Source: Poteriospumella lacustris (taxonomy: Eukaryota > Sar > Chrysophyceae > Chromulinales > Dinobryaceae). From it: a stretch of 64,000 nt of DNA. The first letter of the stretch is position 1; every line of letters begins with the position of its first letter. Location: positions 140,683-204,682 of the forward strand of contig SMOI01000026.1 in assembly GCA_008000375.1 (NCBI GenBank), read 5' to 3'. The notes beneath the pieces are model-generated. The model was not told where the DNA came from. It was given only the letters and a program-made list of their open reading frames with translations, and did no database searches. Made by a program: the position numbers and the translations under genes. Shown here in pieces: positions 51,387 through 61,087 of the stretch.

Positions 51387-51505
51387 AAAACAAGCAACGT
51401 TGTCAGTGTTGTGCCGACACCAACTTTCAGTTACGTTTGTGACAAGAATCAGTTCATTTCCATATAAATATGAAATTTGATAAAGAATATGAACGTTCTT
51501 CTCTC

Positions 51506-52067
51506 TCAAGTGTCCGATTTTTTGTAAGTTGTGGTGGTGGTATAAGTTTCAGTGAATGGATTGATAGTTGCTGTGGACGAAACATCCTTTTGGTCAGTGT
51601 GCGTTGAGGTAGTTGTGGTGGTCACTAACGGATGATGACCGGGGTTTTCATCTAAAGAACGATGAAGAATGTCTTTGGCAGGCTGCTCGTTTTTGGCTCC
51701 TGGATCATCTGGTCCGGAATCGTGACCACGATTGACTGCACCGGGTCCCTCTGGAAACAAACGAGAGCTTTCCAATGGACGAACTGGACCGTCTTCTGTT
51801 TCTTTGGACGAAATGGTCTCGCTGGCTCCTTCTCCTTCCTTACTCTGCGAGAATATTTGCTTGATTTTCTCCATTCTCCACTCAGCAATCAATATCAGCG
51901 CCAAAATCGAATTGAAGAACCCACAAACTTACTCGTCGTGTATAACTGACCGAATCAGTGAATTCAGATGTGACTCTTGATTGCATGATCGAAGCGTTAG
52001 GTGCAACGTTAGCGAAGAAGGAATAGGAAAAGGAGGAATTTTCAAATTCGTCGGGACAGGGGCACAT
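51506..52067 (-). CDS. Orphan Thr-rich small protein, two exons
   Basis: Exons 52067-51933 and 51880-51506 join across a 52-nt intron (GA|GTAAGT; acceptor GAG rather than CAG) to give 169 residues. I do not recognise it. The start MCPCPDEF has two close cysteines. The C-terminal third is Thr-rich (TTTTTSTHTDQ, TYTTTTTYKK), likely disordered and possibly glycosylated or phosphorylated, but there is no signal peptide. It is divergent to a similarly Thr-rich gene at 52182-52638. A simpler alternative is a start at the second-exon Met (MEKIKQIF). Confidence 0.45.
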
Positions 52068-52181
52068 TAGTCCCTTTGGGCCTTGTTAAGCCCTTCCTCT
52101 CGTGTACTTGAAGATGACGACCCCCCTCTTCAAGTTCCCGTGAAGAGCAACTGGCGAATCGAGGATGCCGCTTCGAAGGCA

Positions 52182-52638
52182 ATGGGTCATATATCAATTG
52201 AGATTTCGAATAGCAGTCAACAGTTTACGATGGAACAGGTCAACCCCGAGTCACCAAAGGTAGTCGTCTTGACACCAGCAGTTGTCGGAGGTAAGTTGCT
52301 TCTCCGTTCTCTGCTCTTGGAGACTTAATGGCCAATCTCTCGTAGAAGTACCGCCGCAGCAGTCAACTATCCCGGAAGGACGCTTTCGTGTGACCGGTGA
52401 TTCGCCAACCGCAGAAGACCGCTACTCTGTCCAACAGAAGCCCAAGTCAGCTCGTGAGGAAACTGAAGGTGGAGATGACCGACATGAGCAATCCACCCGA
52501 ACTCACACAACTAGCGCAAACTCAGAATCAGATACTTCAACAAAGCACGAAACAACAGACGCCTCCAGAGTCACATCTACCGAAACAGAAACAACTGGCT
52601 CCAAAACTGTCTCAGTAACGGAAAATGTAACCAAATAG
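52182..52638 (+). CDS. Orphan Thr/Ser-rich small protein, two exons
   Basis: Exons 52182-52290 and 52346-52638 join in phase 1 (GAG|GTAAGT...CGTAG|AA) to give 133 residues starting MGHISIEIS. The reading frame is open upstream to 52083, but without an ATG, so a further 5' exon is possible (WRIEDAASKA would precede the chosen Met). The second half is almost all Thr, Ser, Glu and Lys, ending TVSVTENVTK. Composition resembles the divergent neighbour at 51506-52067, so the two may be old paralogues. Function unknown. Confidence 0.45.
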
Positions 52639-53345
52639 TCGGACGTGCCCATCGTGCGCTTCTCCTCCCACACTTTCATGACTTTCTTTAGTGTCTTTGC
52701 TCATCAAGATATCTTTGTAATCGTCTAATCGCTGGTCACACTGCTCTACGTCGTCACTTCCCTGACAGTGTCCATAGGTACTTATTCTTCTGCAGACTTC
52801 GATCGATCGGGCTGTGGAAAATCGTCAATGTTGATGAGTTGAGTTGATTGGGCTTTAGTTGCTTCGCCATGTTTTTATCGTATGTTTGACTCAGATCGTG
52901 TCTCCATAATTCGTTATTAGATTATGGTTAACCCATTATACAGATAACAACAAAAGGTAACCAAATCGATGGGTGTCGAGCATAAATATTCTTATTATAC
53001 TGAGATATATAGTCTATGTTCAACTACAACTATGTACAATAATCTGGGACATTTGTCATTTGTCACATCGTCGCTGGGAATGAACGAGGACTCGACGGCT
53101 GGAAGACATTCAAAACCGGATTTTTCGGGATAATTCGGGAGCGAATTATCCCGAATAATTCACCCGAAAAATCCGAGAAATTTTTCAGATGCCATCCAAA
53201 ACTGGATGATGCGCGCGAGAATCCACACCTAATCACCAAATAATAGAGCGCCAAAATATAACTAACCGACAATTTTACTAATTAATAACTCACAATTTAA
53301 TAACTGTGAAAAACCAGAAAAAGGAAAAAAGGAAACGTAATTGAA
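52639..53345. other. AT-rich intergenic 707 bp with a foldback element
   Basis: The stretch is low in GC, with no credible ORF or RNA gene. It contains the inverted repeat at 53117-53175. Confidence 0.6.
53117..53175. repeat. Nested inverted repeat (foldback, MITE-like)
   Basis: CGGATTTTTCGGGATAATTC starts the left arm at 53117 and the right arm ends ACCCGAAAAATCCG at 53175. An inner perfect 10-bp palindrome pairs GGATAATTCG (53128-53137) with CGAATTATCC (53142-53151). A near-direct repeat, ATTCAAAACCGGAT at about 53109 and ATCCAAAACTGGAT at about 53194, brackets the fold. Confidence 0.65.
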
Positions 53346-54419
53346 ATGGGTTCATATTGGCGTAGCGCTGTCGGAAGGTTCACAATCAAATCTGCAAAGG
53401 CGCTATTTTCGAACAGGATGACAACCCATGTCGGACGTCTCCCGGTGGTTTACCATCCAAGCTACAATATTGGCCTCTGCGGCATCGAGAATGTGATGCA
53501 CTCTTTCGACACAAAAAAATATGGCAAAATATCTACTGCTCTTCAATCTCATTTTCACATCCCTTCTTCTCGGTTTCATTCACCCGATCCATTGGATGAA
53601 CAGGACTTGTTGTTAGTGCACACGAAAGAATACCTTGAGTCACTGAACCGCAGCTCTACGATCGCATCAGTGGCAGAGGTTCCACCTTTATCGTTCTTTC
53701 CACATTTCATTTTGCGGCAATCCATTCTGGAGCCCATGAAATTGGCCACCTCCGGGACGATCTTAGCGGGAAAACTGGCTCTTGAACATGGATGGGCGAT
53801 CAACTTGAGCGGTGGATATCACCACGCCAAACCCCACAGAGGCGAGGGCTTCTGCTTCTTCGCCGATATTCCCCTTGCTATAAAAAAGCTGCCTGTAGAA
53901 ACCGCGAGAGTCTTAGTCGTCGATCTGGATGCCCACCAAGGCAACGGCTTCCAGTCGATCTTCGCGGCCATCGGCCAAGATGAACAAGGCCGCAGCGAAG
54001 TGGAGTATGTTTCACATCCAGAAGTCGCGATCCTGGACATGTACAACCAGTACAATTATCCCAGAGACTCCTTCGCAAAGGGGTTTATTACCTACGACGG
54101 AGCAGTATCGGCCGCTACGTCGGAGTCCCAATACTTCGACATCTTGAACCAGTTGCTCCCCCAGGCTCTGACTGAACATCAGCCCCAAATCGTCTTCTAC
54201 AATGCAGGAACTGATATTTACGAGAAAGATCCTCTTGGTGGTCTAAATATATCCGCCGACGGCATCGTGCGAAGAGACGAGTTGGTCTTCAGGTCCTGTC
54301 GTGACCTCAACATCCCCATCGCCATGGTGCTCAGTGGCGGATACACGTCGGCTAGTGCGGGCATCATCACGTCATCCATCATCAATCTTCACGACAAGGG
54401 CCTTATTCATCTCGAGTAA
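53346..54419 (+). CDS. HDAC11: Class IV histone deacetylase, HDAC11-like
   Basis: An intronless frame encodes 357 residues, close to human HDAC11 (347). The deacetylase core reads VVYHPSYNIGLCGIE, DLLLVHTKEYLESL, INLSGGYHHAKPHRGEGFC (H159, H160), VVDLDAHQGNG (D195, H197), FYNAGTDIYEKDPLGGL and a final SGGY. The zinc ligands D195, H197 and the Asp of AGTDIYE are all present, so it should be active. HDAC11 removes long-chain acyl groups as well as acetyl groups. Residues 1-24 precede the family core and are basic with no acidic residue, so a mitochondrial presequence is possible. Codon use is more AT-rich than in the genes before 48 kb. Confidence 0.93.
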   Translation: MGSYWRSAVGRFTIKSAKALFSNRMTTHVGRLPVVYHPSYNIGLCGIENVMHSFDTKKYGKISTALQSHFHIPSSRFHSPDPLDEQDLLLVHTKEYLESLNRSSTIASVAEVPPLSFFPHFILRQSILEPMKLATSGTILAGKLALEHGWAINLSGGYHHAKPHRGEGFCFFADIPLAIKKLPVETARVLVVDLDAHQGNGFQSIFAAIGQDEQGRSEVEYVSHPEVAILDMYNQYNYPRDSFAKGFITYDGAVSAATSESQYFDILNQLLPQALTEHQPQIVFYNAGTDIYEKDPLGGLNISADGIVRRDELVFRSCRDLNIPIAMVLSGGYTSASAGIITSSIINLHDKGLIHLE

Positions 54420-55008
54420 GCCTCCTCTCTTCCCCCCTGGTATTCCCACGTTTTGCTTGCTGTGACCAGCAGTGTCCCATTGCGGTTCTCATTGCCTGTT
54501 TCGATGCATTTCCGTTTGAACTATTCCCTGTGACAGCTCGCTTTTGTTATGGTACCAAGCGCAGAACTTACATGATCATTATAGAATCAAGTGAATATCC
54601 AACGATATACTGTGCCTGGTTATACCGCCACGCCGAACGGTGGTGTGTGCTGGCGAAGCCACATCACCAACCAATATTGTTAACTTCTGCAATTTGGCTG
54701 CTGATTCGAAGGAGGAGGAGGAGGAGGCAATAGACCCAGTGGTAGATATTGAGACGGTGGTATAAATAAGAGAATGAATGAATGGGGAGTGGAAGTGGGC
54801 GGGGAGAGAGCCGCCCGTTTCGTTTTTCGGCGGTCACCGTCGTGGTCGTCATCGCCGTCATGCTGTCATCGTCGTCATGTCCACCGCGTCGCTGTGCCAC
54901 CCATTCGACGTCGTCGATAGTATTGACGTTTACAATGCATGTCTCCGCCTGTAATCGTTGATTGGCCAGGTTATTGGGTCACAAACGGAACTGCATCTGA
55001 TCTTAAAT
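54420..55008. other. Intergenic 589 bp between HDAC11 and DEAH helicase
   Basis: The stretch contains a GAGGAG run at about 54709-54728 and loose GTC/ATC triplets at 54838-54880. No gene was recognised. Confidence 0.55.
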
Positions 55009-57716
55009 ATGAGCACCGCACAAGACGCCGTCAATGGCGGAAAGCCCGCACTGGCGAAGAAGAGAATTCTACCCGAAGCGGTCGCCAGCGACCCTTCAGG
55101 CCAACAGCCAGTTTCTAAGAAGCCCAAGTCGAGCACTAAGGACATTTCCAAGGTCACAATAGCACCAGCAGCCGACGATGAGACCAAGCGCAAGGAAGCG
55201 CTGCCCATCTTCCAGTACAAACTGCAGATCCTCACGTCCGTCCTCAACCACGCGACCACCGTGGTCGTAGGCGAGACAGGTTCAGGAAAATCGACGCAAA
55301 TCCCACAGTTCTTGGCCTCCTCAACAGCTATATCGCGAGGGAAATGTGTGGTTTGTACGCAGCCGCGTCGTGTGGCGGCGATCACCATCGCAGAGCAGGT
55401 CGCCAAAGAACGTCGCGCGCGCTTAGGCGAGGAGGTTGGCTACAGCATTCGTTTCGAAGATAAAACCTCGAAGCGCACCCGCATTAAATACGCCACCGAC
55501 GGTGTGTTGCTGCGCGAAATCATGAGCGACCCGCTGCTGACGCAGTACAGCGTCGTGATCCTCGACGAGGCGCACGAGCGCTCCATGCAAACCGACATCC
55601 TCATGGGGCTCTTGAAGGAAGTGCAGAAGGTCCGCCGCGACTTGAAGATCATCGTGATGTCTGCCACGCTGCAGGTGGAGCTGTTTCGGGGCTTCTTTCA
55701 GGTGAGAGAGCGGTGTTCCTTGCTGCCTGTTCTGACGCGGTGCTGGCTGACGCGTCCGTCTCGCCGCCCCTTGTGCTGTAGGACGTCTCCGTCGTGAATG
55801 TCCCCGGCCGCCAGTACCCTGTGTCGATCTACTACACACGCGAGCCAGAGGCCGACTTCGTCGACGCGGCGCTCATCACGTGTCTCCAGGTGCGTCACCC
55901 CCATCGCCCACTGCCCACCGCCCACCCCGCTCCCCGTGTGCTCTTGAGCTGCGCTGACCACCTCCCTACTGCTGTGCTTTATGAACAGATCCACGAAGAA
56001 GAAGAGGCGGGCGGCATCCTCGTGTTCCTGCCCGGCCAGGAGGACATCGAGAGTCTGCTGCAGCTGCTCGAGGAGCACCTGCCGTCTATTCGCTCGAAAC
56101 ACGGCGGCGTGGCTCGTGCGTTGCCCTCCGCCGCAACTGCGGCCTCAGCGACACCAGCGGCGCCCACTGCTGCACCATCGAGCTCCACCGCAACAGCCGC
56201 CGGCTCAGAGACGGCGCCTGCGAGCAGCGGCGGCAGCAGCAGCGGCCCGAAGGAGGTCAACGCCGACCACCTGCGCGACTTCATCATCCTGCCCCTGTAC
56301 GCCGCGTTGTCGCCGGAGGAGCAGCTGCGCGCCTTCGCGGTCCCTCCCCCGGGCGTGCGCAAGATCGTCCTCGCGACGAACATCGCCGAAACGTCGGTCA
56401 CCATCAGCGGCATCCGCTACGTCGTCGACCCGGGCTACGTCAAGACGCGCGCGCTGGCGGGCGTCACCGGCGTCGAGACGCTGCAGACGTCCGCCATCTC
56501 CCAGGCACAGGCCCTGCAGCGTGCAGGTCGTGCGGGTCGTGAGTCCGCGGGCCACTGCTACCGCCTGTACCCGGAGCACGTCTACGAGACGCTGGCCGCC
56601 AGCAGCACGCCCGAGATCCAGCGCATGAACCTCGCCCAGGTCGTGCTGCAGCTCATGAGCATGCTCTCCACCGCCGCGTCCGCCGCCTCCACCGCCTCCA
56701 CCGCCGCGTCCGCCGCAGCGGGCAGCAGCGCCACGCCCCCGTCGTCGTCGTCGTCGTCCGCGGGCGGCTTCTTGAGCATCCGCAGCATTCGCGAGTTCCC
56801 GTTTCTGTCGCCACCGTCGACCACGGGCATGAAGCAGGCGCTCATCACGCTGCTGCGCCTGCAGGCGCTCGACCGGACCCAGCAGCTCACGCCGCTGGGG
56901 CGGCAAATGGCCCTGTTGCCGCTGTCTCCGCCGTACGCGCGCATGCTGCTGGCCGCGCCGGCGCTGCAGTGCACGGTCGAGACGCTGACGGCGGTGGCGC
57001 TGCTGTCGACGGAGAACATCTTCATCCAGCCGTCGCAGGACCACGACAAGCAGCAGGCCAGTCGGCGCCACCGCACGTTCTGCCTGCCCGAGGGCGACCT
57101 GCCGACGCTCATCCACATCTACCACTCGTGGGTCCAGGCGCACAAGTCGCGCGTCTGGGCCGAGCGCAACTACCTATCGCAACGCGCGCTGCTGCACGCG
57201 CAGAACGTGCGCGACCAGCTCGTCGCCCTGCTGACGAAGCTGCCCGTCGACGCGTCGGCGCCGTCGATCGACGTGACGGCGAGCCAATGGCCGCAGAACA
57301 AAAACGCCTTCTGCCAGTGCCTGCTCATGGGCCTGTCCGCCAACGTCGCGGTGAAGTCGGTCGTGGCCGACACGCTGCTGACCGGCCGCCCCGGCAGCCA
57401 AGACGCCGCCTCGTCGCAGGGCGGCAAGGTCTTCTCCTATTCGTCCTCACCGGGCGGCGGCGGCGCCAAGCACAACCGCGGCAGCTGGAACAGCTCCGTG
57501 GCGCCGTACCGCACGCTGGAGGGCCACCAGGGCGTCTTCGTGCATCCGTCGTCGAGTCTGTTCGCGACGGTGCAGAAGGGCCTCGTGGAGAAGATGCCGA
57601 TGTACGTCGTGTACGCCGAGCTGCTCGTCACCACGAAGCAGTACATGCGCAACATCACCGTCGTGAGCGAGGAGCTCGTCGCCGCGGTGATGACGGAGCA
57701 GCGGGTCTCCGACTGA
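55009..57716 (+). CDS. DEAH-box RNA helicase, DHX33-like
   Basis: Three exons (55009-55701, 55782-55889, 55989-57716), all phase 0, give 842 residues. After a basic N-terminus (KKPKSSTK) come motif I GETGSGKST (88-96), motif Ia TQPRRVAA, DEAH at 186-189, motif III SAT, then TNIAETSVTI, and motif VI with QRAGRAGRESAG. The HA2 and OB-fold regions follow, ending HPSSSLFATV and VYAELLVTTKQYMRNITVV, closest to DHX33 in my reading. DHX33 acts in ribosome biogenesis and translation. Ala/Ser-rich insertions interrupt the second RecA domain. The second intron is 99 nt, has no in-frame stop and keeps the frame, so retention would add 33 residues. Confidence 0.88.
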
Positions 57717-58084
57717 GCGAGCGCGAGCGCGCTGCTGCCTGTAGAGGGGGTGTAGAGGGGGGAGGGGGTAGCTCGAAATCGTTAGCGAGACACAGAGCGG
57801 ACAACGACCCAGGTCGTTGTTCCAGACCGGCGCGTCGAGACACGACGATGTAAAGAAGCTATGGCGACTGATGAGGCGGAGCGGTGTATTGTACACCGCT
57901 GTCCACGTGGCGACGCGTCGCTCGGGCGACACAGCGAAACAAATGACTGCAACGCAGCGCAACGTACAACGTTCAACAGCGAATACACAAAAAACTAAAC
58001 TGAAAAACTGCAACAAAAAGTACAGATAACCACGCACGAAACGGATGAGAAGCGGCGGCGGCGGCGTCTGGAGGAGCCCCGCGC
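57717..58084. other. Convergent intergenic 368 bp with two hairpins
   Basis: Perfect inverted repeats lie at 57801-57820 (ACAACGACC/GGTCGTTGT, 2-nt loop) and 57880-57900 (AGCGGTGTA/TACACCGCT, 3-nt loop). A GGGGGTGTAGAGG direct repeat lies near 57746-57770. No gene was recognised. Confidence 0.65.
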
Positions 58085-59365
58085 CTACCGCGCGTCGTCG
58101 ACCGCGGTGGTGGTGGTGGAGGCGGTGGCGGTGGTCGGCGCAGCCTCCACGGCGACGCCGCTGTGGCCCACAGACTCGCACGACGACTCTGTGAGGTGCA
58201 ACTTGACGTTGACGCGCCCCTGGCGCATGTACGAGGCGTCCAGCGTATCGAACCAGGAGAACGGGCGATTCGTCGTGAACAAGAAGACGACGTAAGGGTA
58301 GAAGCGGTGGTCGATGTTGTCCATGAAGGTGTTCCAGGTCGCCTTGTTGTAGATCGAGATGGGCTTCGAGTCGTGGCGCTGGACCTTGCCGTGGTGCAAG
58401 GCGTCGATCATCACGTCGACCTCTTCGAAGGTCACAATCAGTGGGCAGCCAAAGGTGGGGCTGGCCTTGTTGTACAGGTTGTTGAAGTTGTTGCCCGGCT
58501 CGGTGGGGTTGAACTCGTACACCAACGACCCCGACAACTGCTTCGCCAGCAGCAGCGCAATCACTGATTTGCCTGCGTTCGGTGGCCCCGAGAGAAGCAC
58601 CGTCGCAAACTTGTGCTCCTTGTAGTACTGCTCGATGTGGGTGATGGCCTTCTGTTGCGGGTCACGGGGGTGGAAGTCGGTGACGTTGAGCTTGCGCTCG
58701 GTGTAGTAGATGAAGTCGTAGCTGCCGCAACGGTCGTGCACCTTGATGAAGATCTCTTTGCGACCGACGGTCTCGGTGAAGACTGGCTGCGTGACTTGAT
58801 CCATCATTTCTTTGCGGGCCAAGACGTAGCAGGCTTGCGTCTTGTTGAAGCGGTCACCCGATTGGTAGATGTAGCCGACGTACCAATGGCCGAAGATCCA
58901 TCCGAAGGCTTCGTTGTTGTTGATGATAGTGGCCGCGCGGACAAACTTCTGCTTCAAAATCTGCAAGTGGCGCTCGTCGTCGACCAAGTACACGTTCCAG
59001 CCGAATACGCTAACGGGGTAGAGAAAGAGCGACCACAGCAGTGAGAAGCTGAAGAATCCACTGACGGCGAAGAGTAACGTCGACATGCCCAATCCACCAT
59101 ACGAAAGAAAGGCGCTGTTCAGGAGCGATGAAGACGCAGCGGTGGGTGATGCTGCCATAGCTTCTTGAACAACCGTTTTTGTGATGTTTCCCATTGAGCT
59201 ATTGATTGCATCCGATATCGACGCCGAGGCCGAAACTTGCTGCAATAGTTCGGATGCCATGTCTGCCATGGTTGCTGATGATGCGTTGAATAATGTGGAC
59301 AAGTTCCAGGCGGTAGCGGACCCCGTTACAGCTACTGAATACGACTCGGACCACGGAAAGGACAT
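58085..59365 (-). CDS. Membrane-anchored AAA+ ATPase
   Basis: A single exon encodes 426 residues. The N-terminal ~90 residues are Ser/Ala-rich with several N-glycosylation sequons. One or two hydrophobic helices lie at 90-122. The AAA+ module has Walker A SGPPNAGKS (259-267), Walker B LIVTFEEVD (309-317), sensor-1 FTTNRP (363-368) and an arginine-containing YMRQGRVNVKLHL. A central region (IFGHWYVGYIYQSGDRFNK) precedes the ATPase, so the layout, transmembrane helix then specific domain then AAA, recalls BCS1, although the middle is not obviously BCS1. I also associate this layout with ATPases of large algal viruses and protists. The substrate is unknown; the role may be protein translocation or remodelling at a membrane. 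Confidence 0.7.
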   Translation of the reverse strand: MSFPWSESYSVAVTGSATAWNLSTLFNASSATMADMASELLQQVSASASISDAINSSMGNITKTVVQEAMAASPTAASSSLLNSAFLSYGGLGMSTLLFAVSGFFSFSLLWSLFLYPVSVFGWNVYLVDDERHLQILKQKFVRAATIINNNEAFGWIFGHWYVGYIYQSGDRFNKTQACYVLARKEMMDQVTQPVFTETVGRKEIFIKVHDRCGSYDFIYYTERKLNVTDFHPRDPQQKAITHIEQYYKEHKFATVLLSGPPNAGKSVIALLLAKQLSGSLVYEFNPTEPGNNFNNLYNKASPTFGCPLIVTFEEVDVMIDALHHGKVQRHDSKPISIYNKATWNTFMDNIDHRFYPYVVFLFTTNRPFSWFDTLDASYMRQGRVNVKLHLTESSCESVGHSGVAVEAAPTTATASTTTTAVDDAR

Positions 59366-60181
59366 TCAAATTGTATGGTATTCAATTACGTTGTGACTCA
59401 AGCAACTGTCCCTGCTTCAATGATGCATAGGCTTCTCCCAGACTGGGTTCTTGAAGTTTGTATCTCGCTCTTGCAATGGATAAACTCGTCCAACTGGGAA
59501 GTCATGACGTCGAAGTGACTGGTCATCAGTGGAACGTTCTTCTCGTCACCAGTCGCCGCCGCAGCTGCCAGGCCTCACCACTCACCGCTGGCAGCGAGAC
59601 ACACCTCGCCCACAGGGGAGAGACGGCCGTTTCAGAAGTGGATATGCTCTCAAGCTGAGATGTATGAGGTGGGTATGACTCGGTAGGTATGCCTCAGCCT
59701 GGTTAGGTATGCCTCAGCCTGGTTAGGTATGCCTCAGCCTGGTTAGGTATAGACAGCACCACGTTGTAAGCTACAATAACTGCATGGGTATTCACTTTCT
59801 GCTCCAGTTGGGGACCGGAAACATCGGGTATCAGTATCAGATTATACTTAACAAGCCATAGATTCGGAAAGGTACTAGTAGTGTTTTTAATTGTTCTACT
59901 TGGCGTCGATTGCTTTTGCTTTTATAATCCAACTCGAACCCGAATCAAAGGCATAGTTTCTAAAAGATATGAAAGCATCGAGCCGTTTCAAATACCCTCA
60001 GATACAGTGAAGGTGCTGTTCGTGACAGTCCCCTGCCCAACCGAGGGACTATCCGCTGTTGAAAGTGACCCTTTCGCGCGTCGCCTCTGCTCGTCAACTG
60101 ATCGATCCATCGCTGACGCCTTGCTCTCAATCACAACCCAATCGTTGTTGATACCACTACTTCAAACGTACAGTTTCCCAA
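59366..60181. other. Intergenic 816 bp with a 20-bp minisatellite
   Basis: The region lies between divergent genes and is AT-richer to the right of 59.75 kb. It contains the tandem repeat at 59681-59750. No credible ORF was recognised; a short ORF at 59881-60192 lacks support. Confidence 0.55.
59681..59750. repeat. 20-bp minisatellite, 3.5 copies
   Basis: Head-to-tail units of GGTTAGGTATGCCTCAGCCT occupy this stretch. The first has one or two changes and the last is half a unit. Confidence 0.92.
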
Positions 60182-60937
60182 ATGTCTACTGAATCAAGCC
60201 GAATCGAGAATCCGACCGACAAAATCACCACGTCGGGAGCCGAAAGTGGTAATCCTCCGCCAACCAGCGCAACTCCCAATCGAGATGCCTTCTTCAATCG
60301 TTTGGAAAGCGTTGGGCAGCGTTGCAGTGCCATTGGACATATGTTCATTGAGGGTGTGAAGTGTGACGATGAGGAAGACGACGAGAAAGACGATGAGGAA
60401 GACGATGAGGAAGACGATGAAGGTGACGGCAACAAGAAAGCGGACAAGAGCGAAAAAGACTTCTCTGCGGAGCAACTATCCAACGTTCGCATTGTCCTTA
60501 TCACACCGAGAAGAGAAAAAGCGTTGAAACAAGCAGCACGCTTCGTTACTTGCGGACAAGAGAATGACTGTGTAATGATGTTCAACACGAATTCTGGGAA
60601 TATTGTTATTGAAGGAATTCCGAAGGAGATCAACAAAGCCATGAGGAAGAAGACATTCCCTGAGAAGTTTGATGCATTTTTTGCGCTCATTGTTCAGTTG
60701 AATCACTACGATTGTTGGCTGCATGACAATGAGTTTTGGGGCCCGGGCGGGGAGCTTAATGATGCAATCAAAAAATTGGGAAATACCGCGAAGAAACTTA
60801 TGGCGCGGACGGATGAAGAGCTTGGCATCGACACCGAGTTTACTCGACCGGGAATGATCAAACTTCTTGAGGATTTCGAAAAGACGCTTTCATTGAAAGA
60901 TGACTTGTGTCTCGCCGAACATTTTCGCTGGCATTAA
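60182..60937 (+). CDS. Orphan protein with acidic repeat tract
   Basis: The frame encodes 251 residues and I do not recognise it. Residues ~62-85 are an almost pure Asp/Glu tract (DDEEDDEKDDEEDDEEDDEG) encoded by 12-bp GATGAGGAAGAC-type repeats at about 60363-60425. The C-terminal ~160 residues look folded: VRIVLITPRREKALKQAARF, a GNIVIEGIPKEINKAMRKK segment, a Trp/His-rich NHYDCWLHDNEFWGPGGELN, and a helical end. No signal peptide or membrane helix is visible. Codon use is A/T-rich compared with the GC-rich genes further left. The tract suggests a nuclear, histone- or nucleic-acid-associated role, which is speculation. Confidence 0.6.
   Translation: MSTESSRIENPTDKITTSGAESGNPPPTSATPNRDAFFNRLESVGQRCSAIGHMFIEGVKCDDEEDDEKDDEEDDEEDDEGDGNKKADKSEKDFSAEQLSNVRIVLITPRREKALKQAARFVTCGQENDCVMMFNTNSGNIVIEGIPKEINKAMRKKTFPEKFDAFFALIVQLNHYDCWLHDNEFWGPGGELNDAIKKLGNTAKKLMARTDEELGIDTEFTRPGMIKLLEDFEKTLSLKDDLCLAEHFRWH
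60363..60425. repeat. 12-bp acidic-coding tandem repeat
   Basis: About five GATGAGGAAGAC-like units encode alternating Asp and Glu. Confidence 0.75.
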
Positions 60938-61087
60938 TCCAGTTCTGTCAAGTTCTGCCCAGTTCCGTCCAGTCACGATTCCTTAGCTATAGTGCATGTA
61001 AAAGCTTAGTCACATCTAATGAACTTTTGATGTCAATGATGAGAAGAAAAAAAAAGTGTAATGAGTTGTTGAAAGTGTTGCAAAACA

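Noticed and set aside
57447-58181. 244-residue frame on the minus strand across the DHX33-like 3' end
   Set aside because: It overlaps two real genes and the hairpins, with no motif or splice support.
59881-60192. 103-residue AT-rich ORF upstream of the acidic orphan
   Set aside because: Its start is not an ATG, it overlaps the next gene's start, and it shows no recognisable domain.
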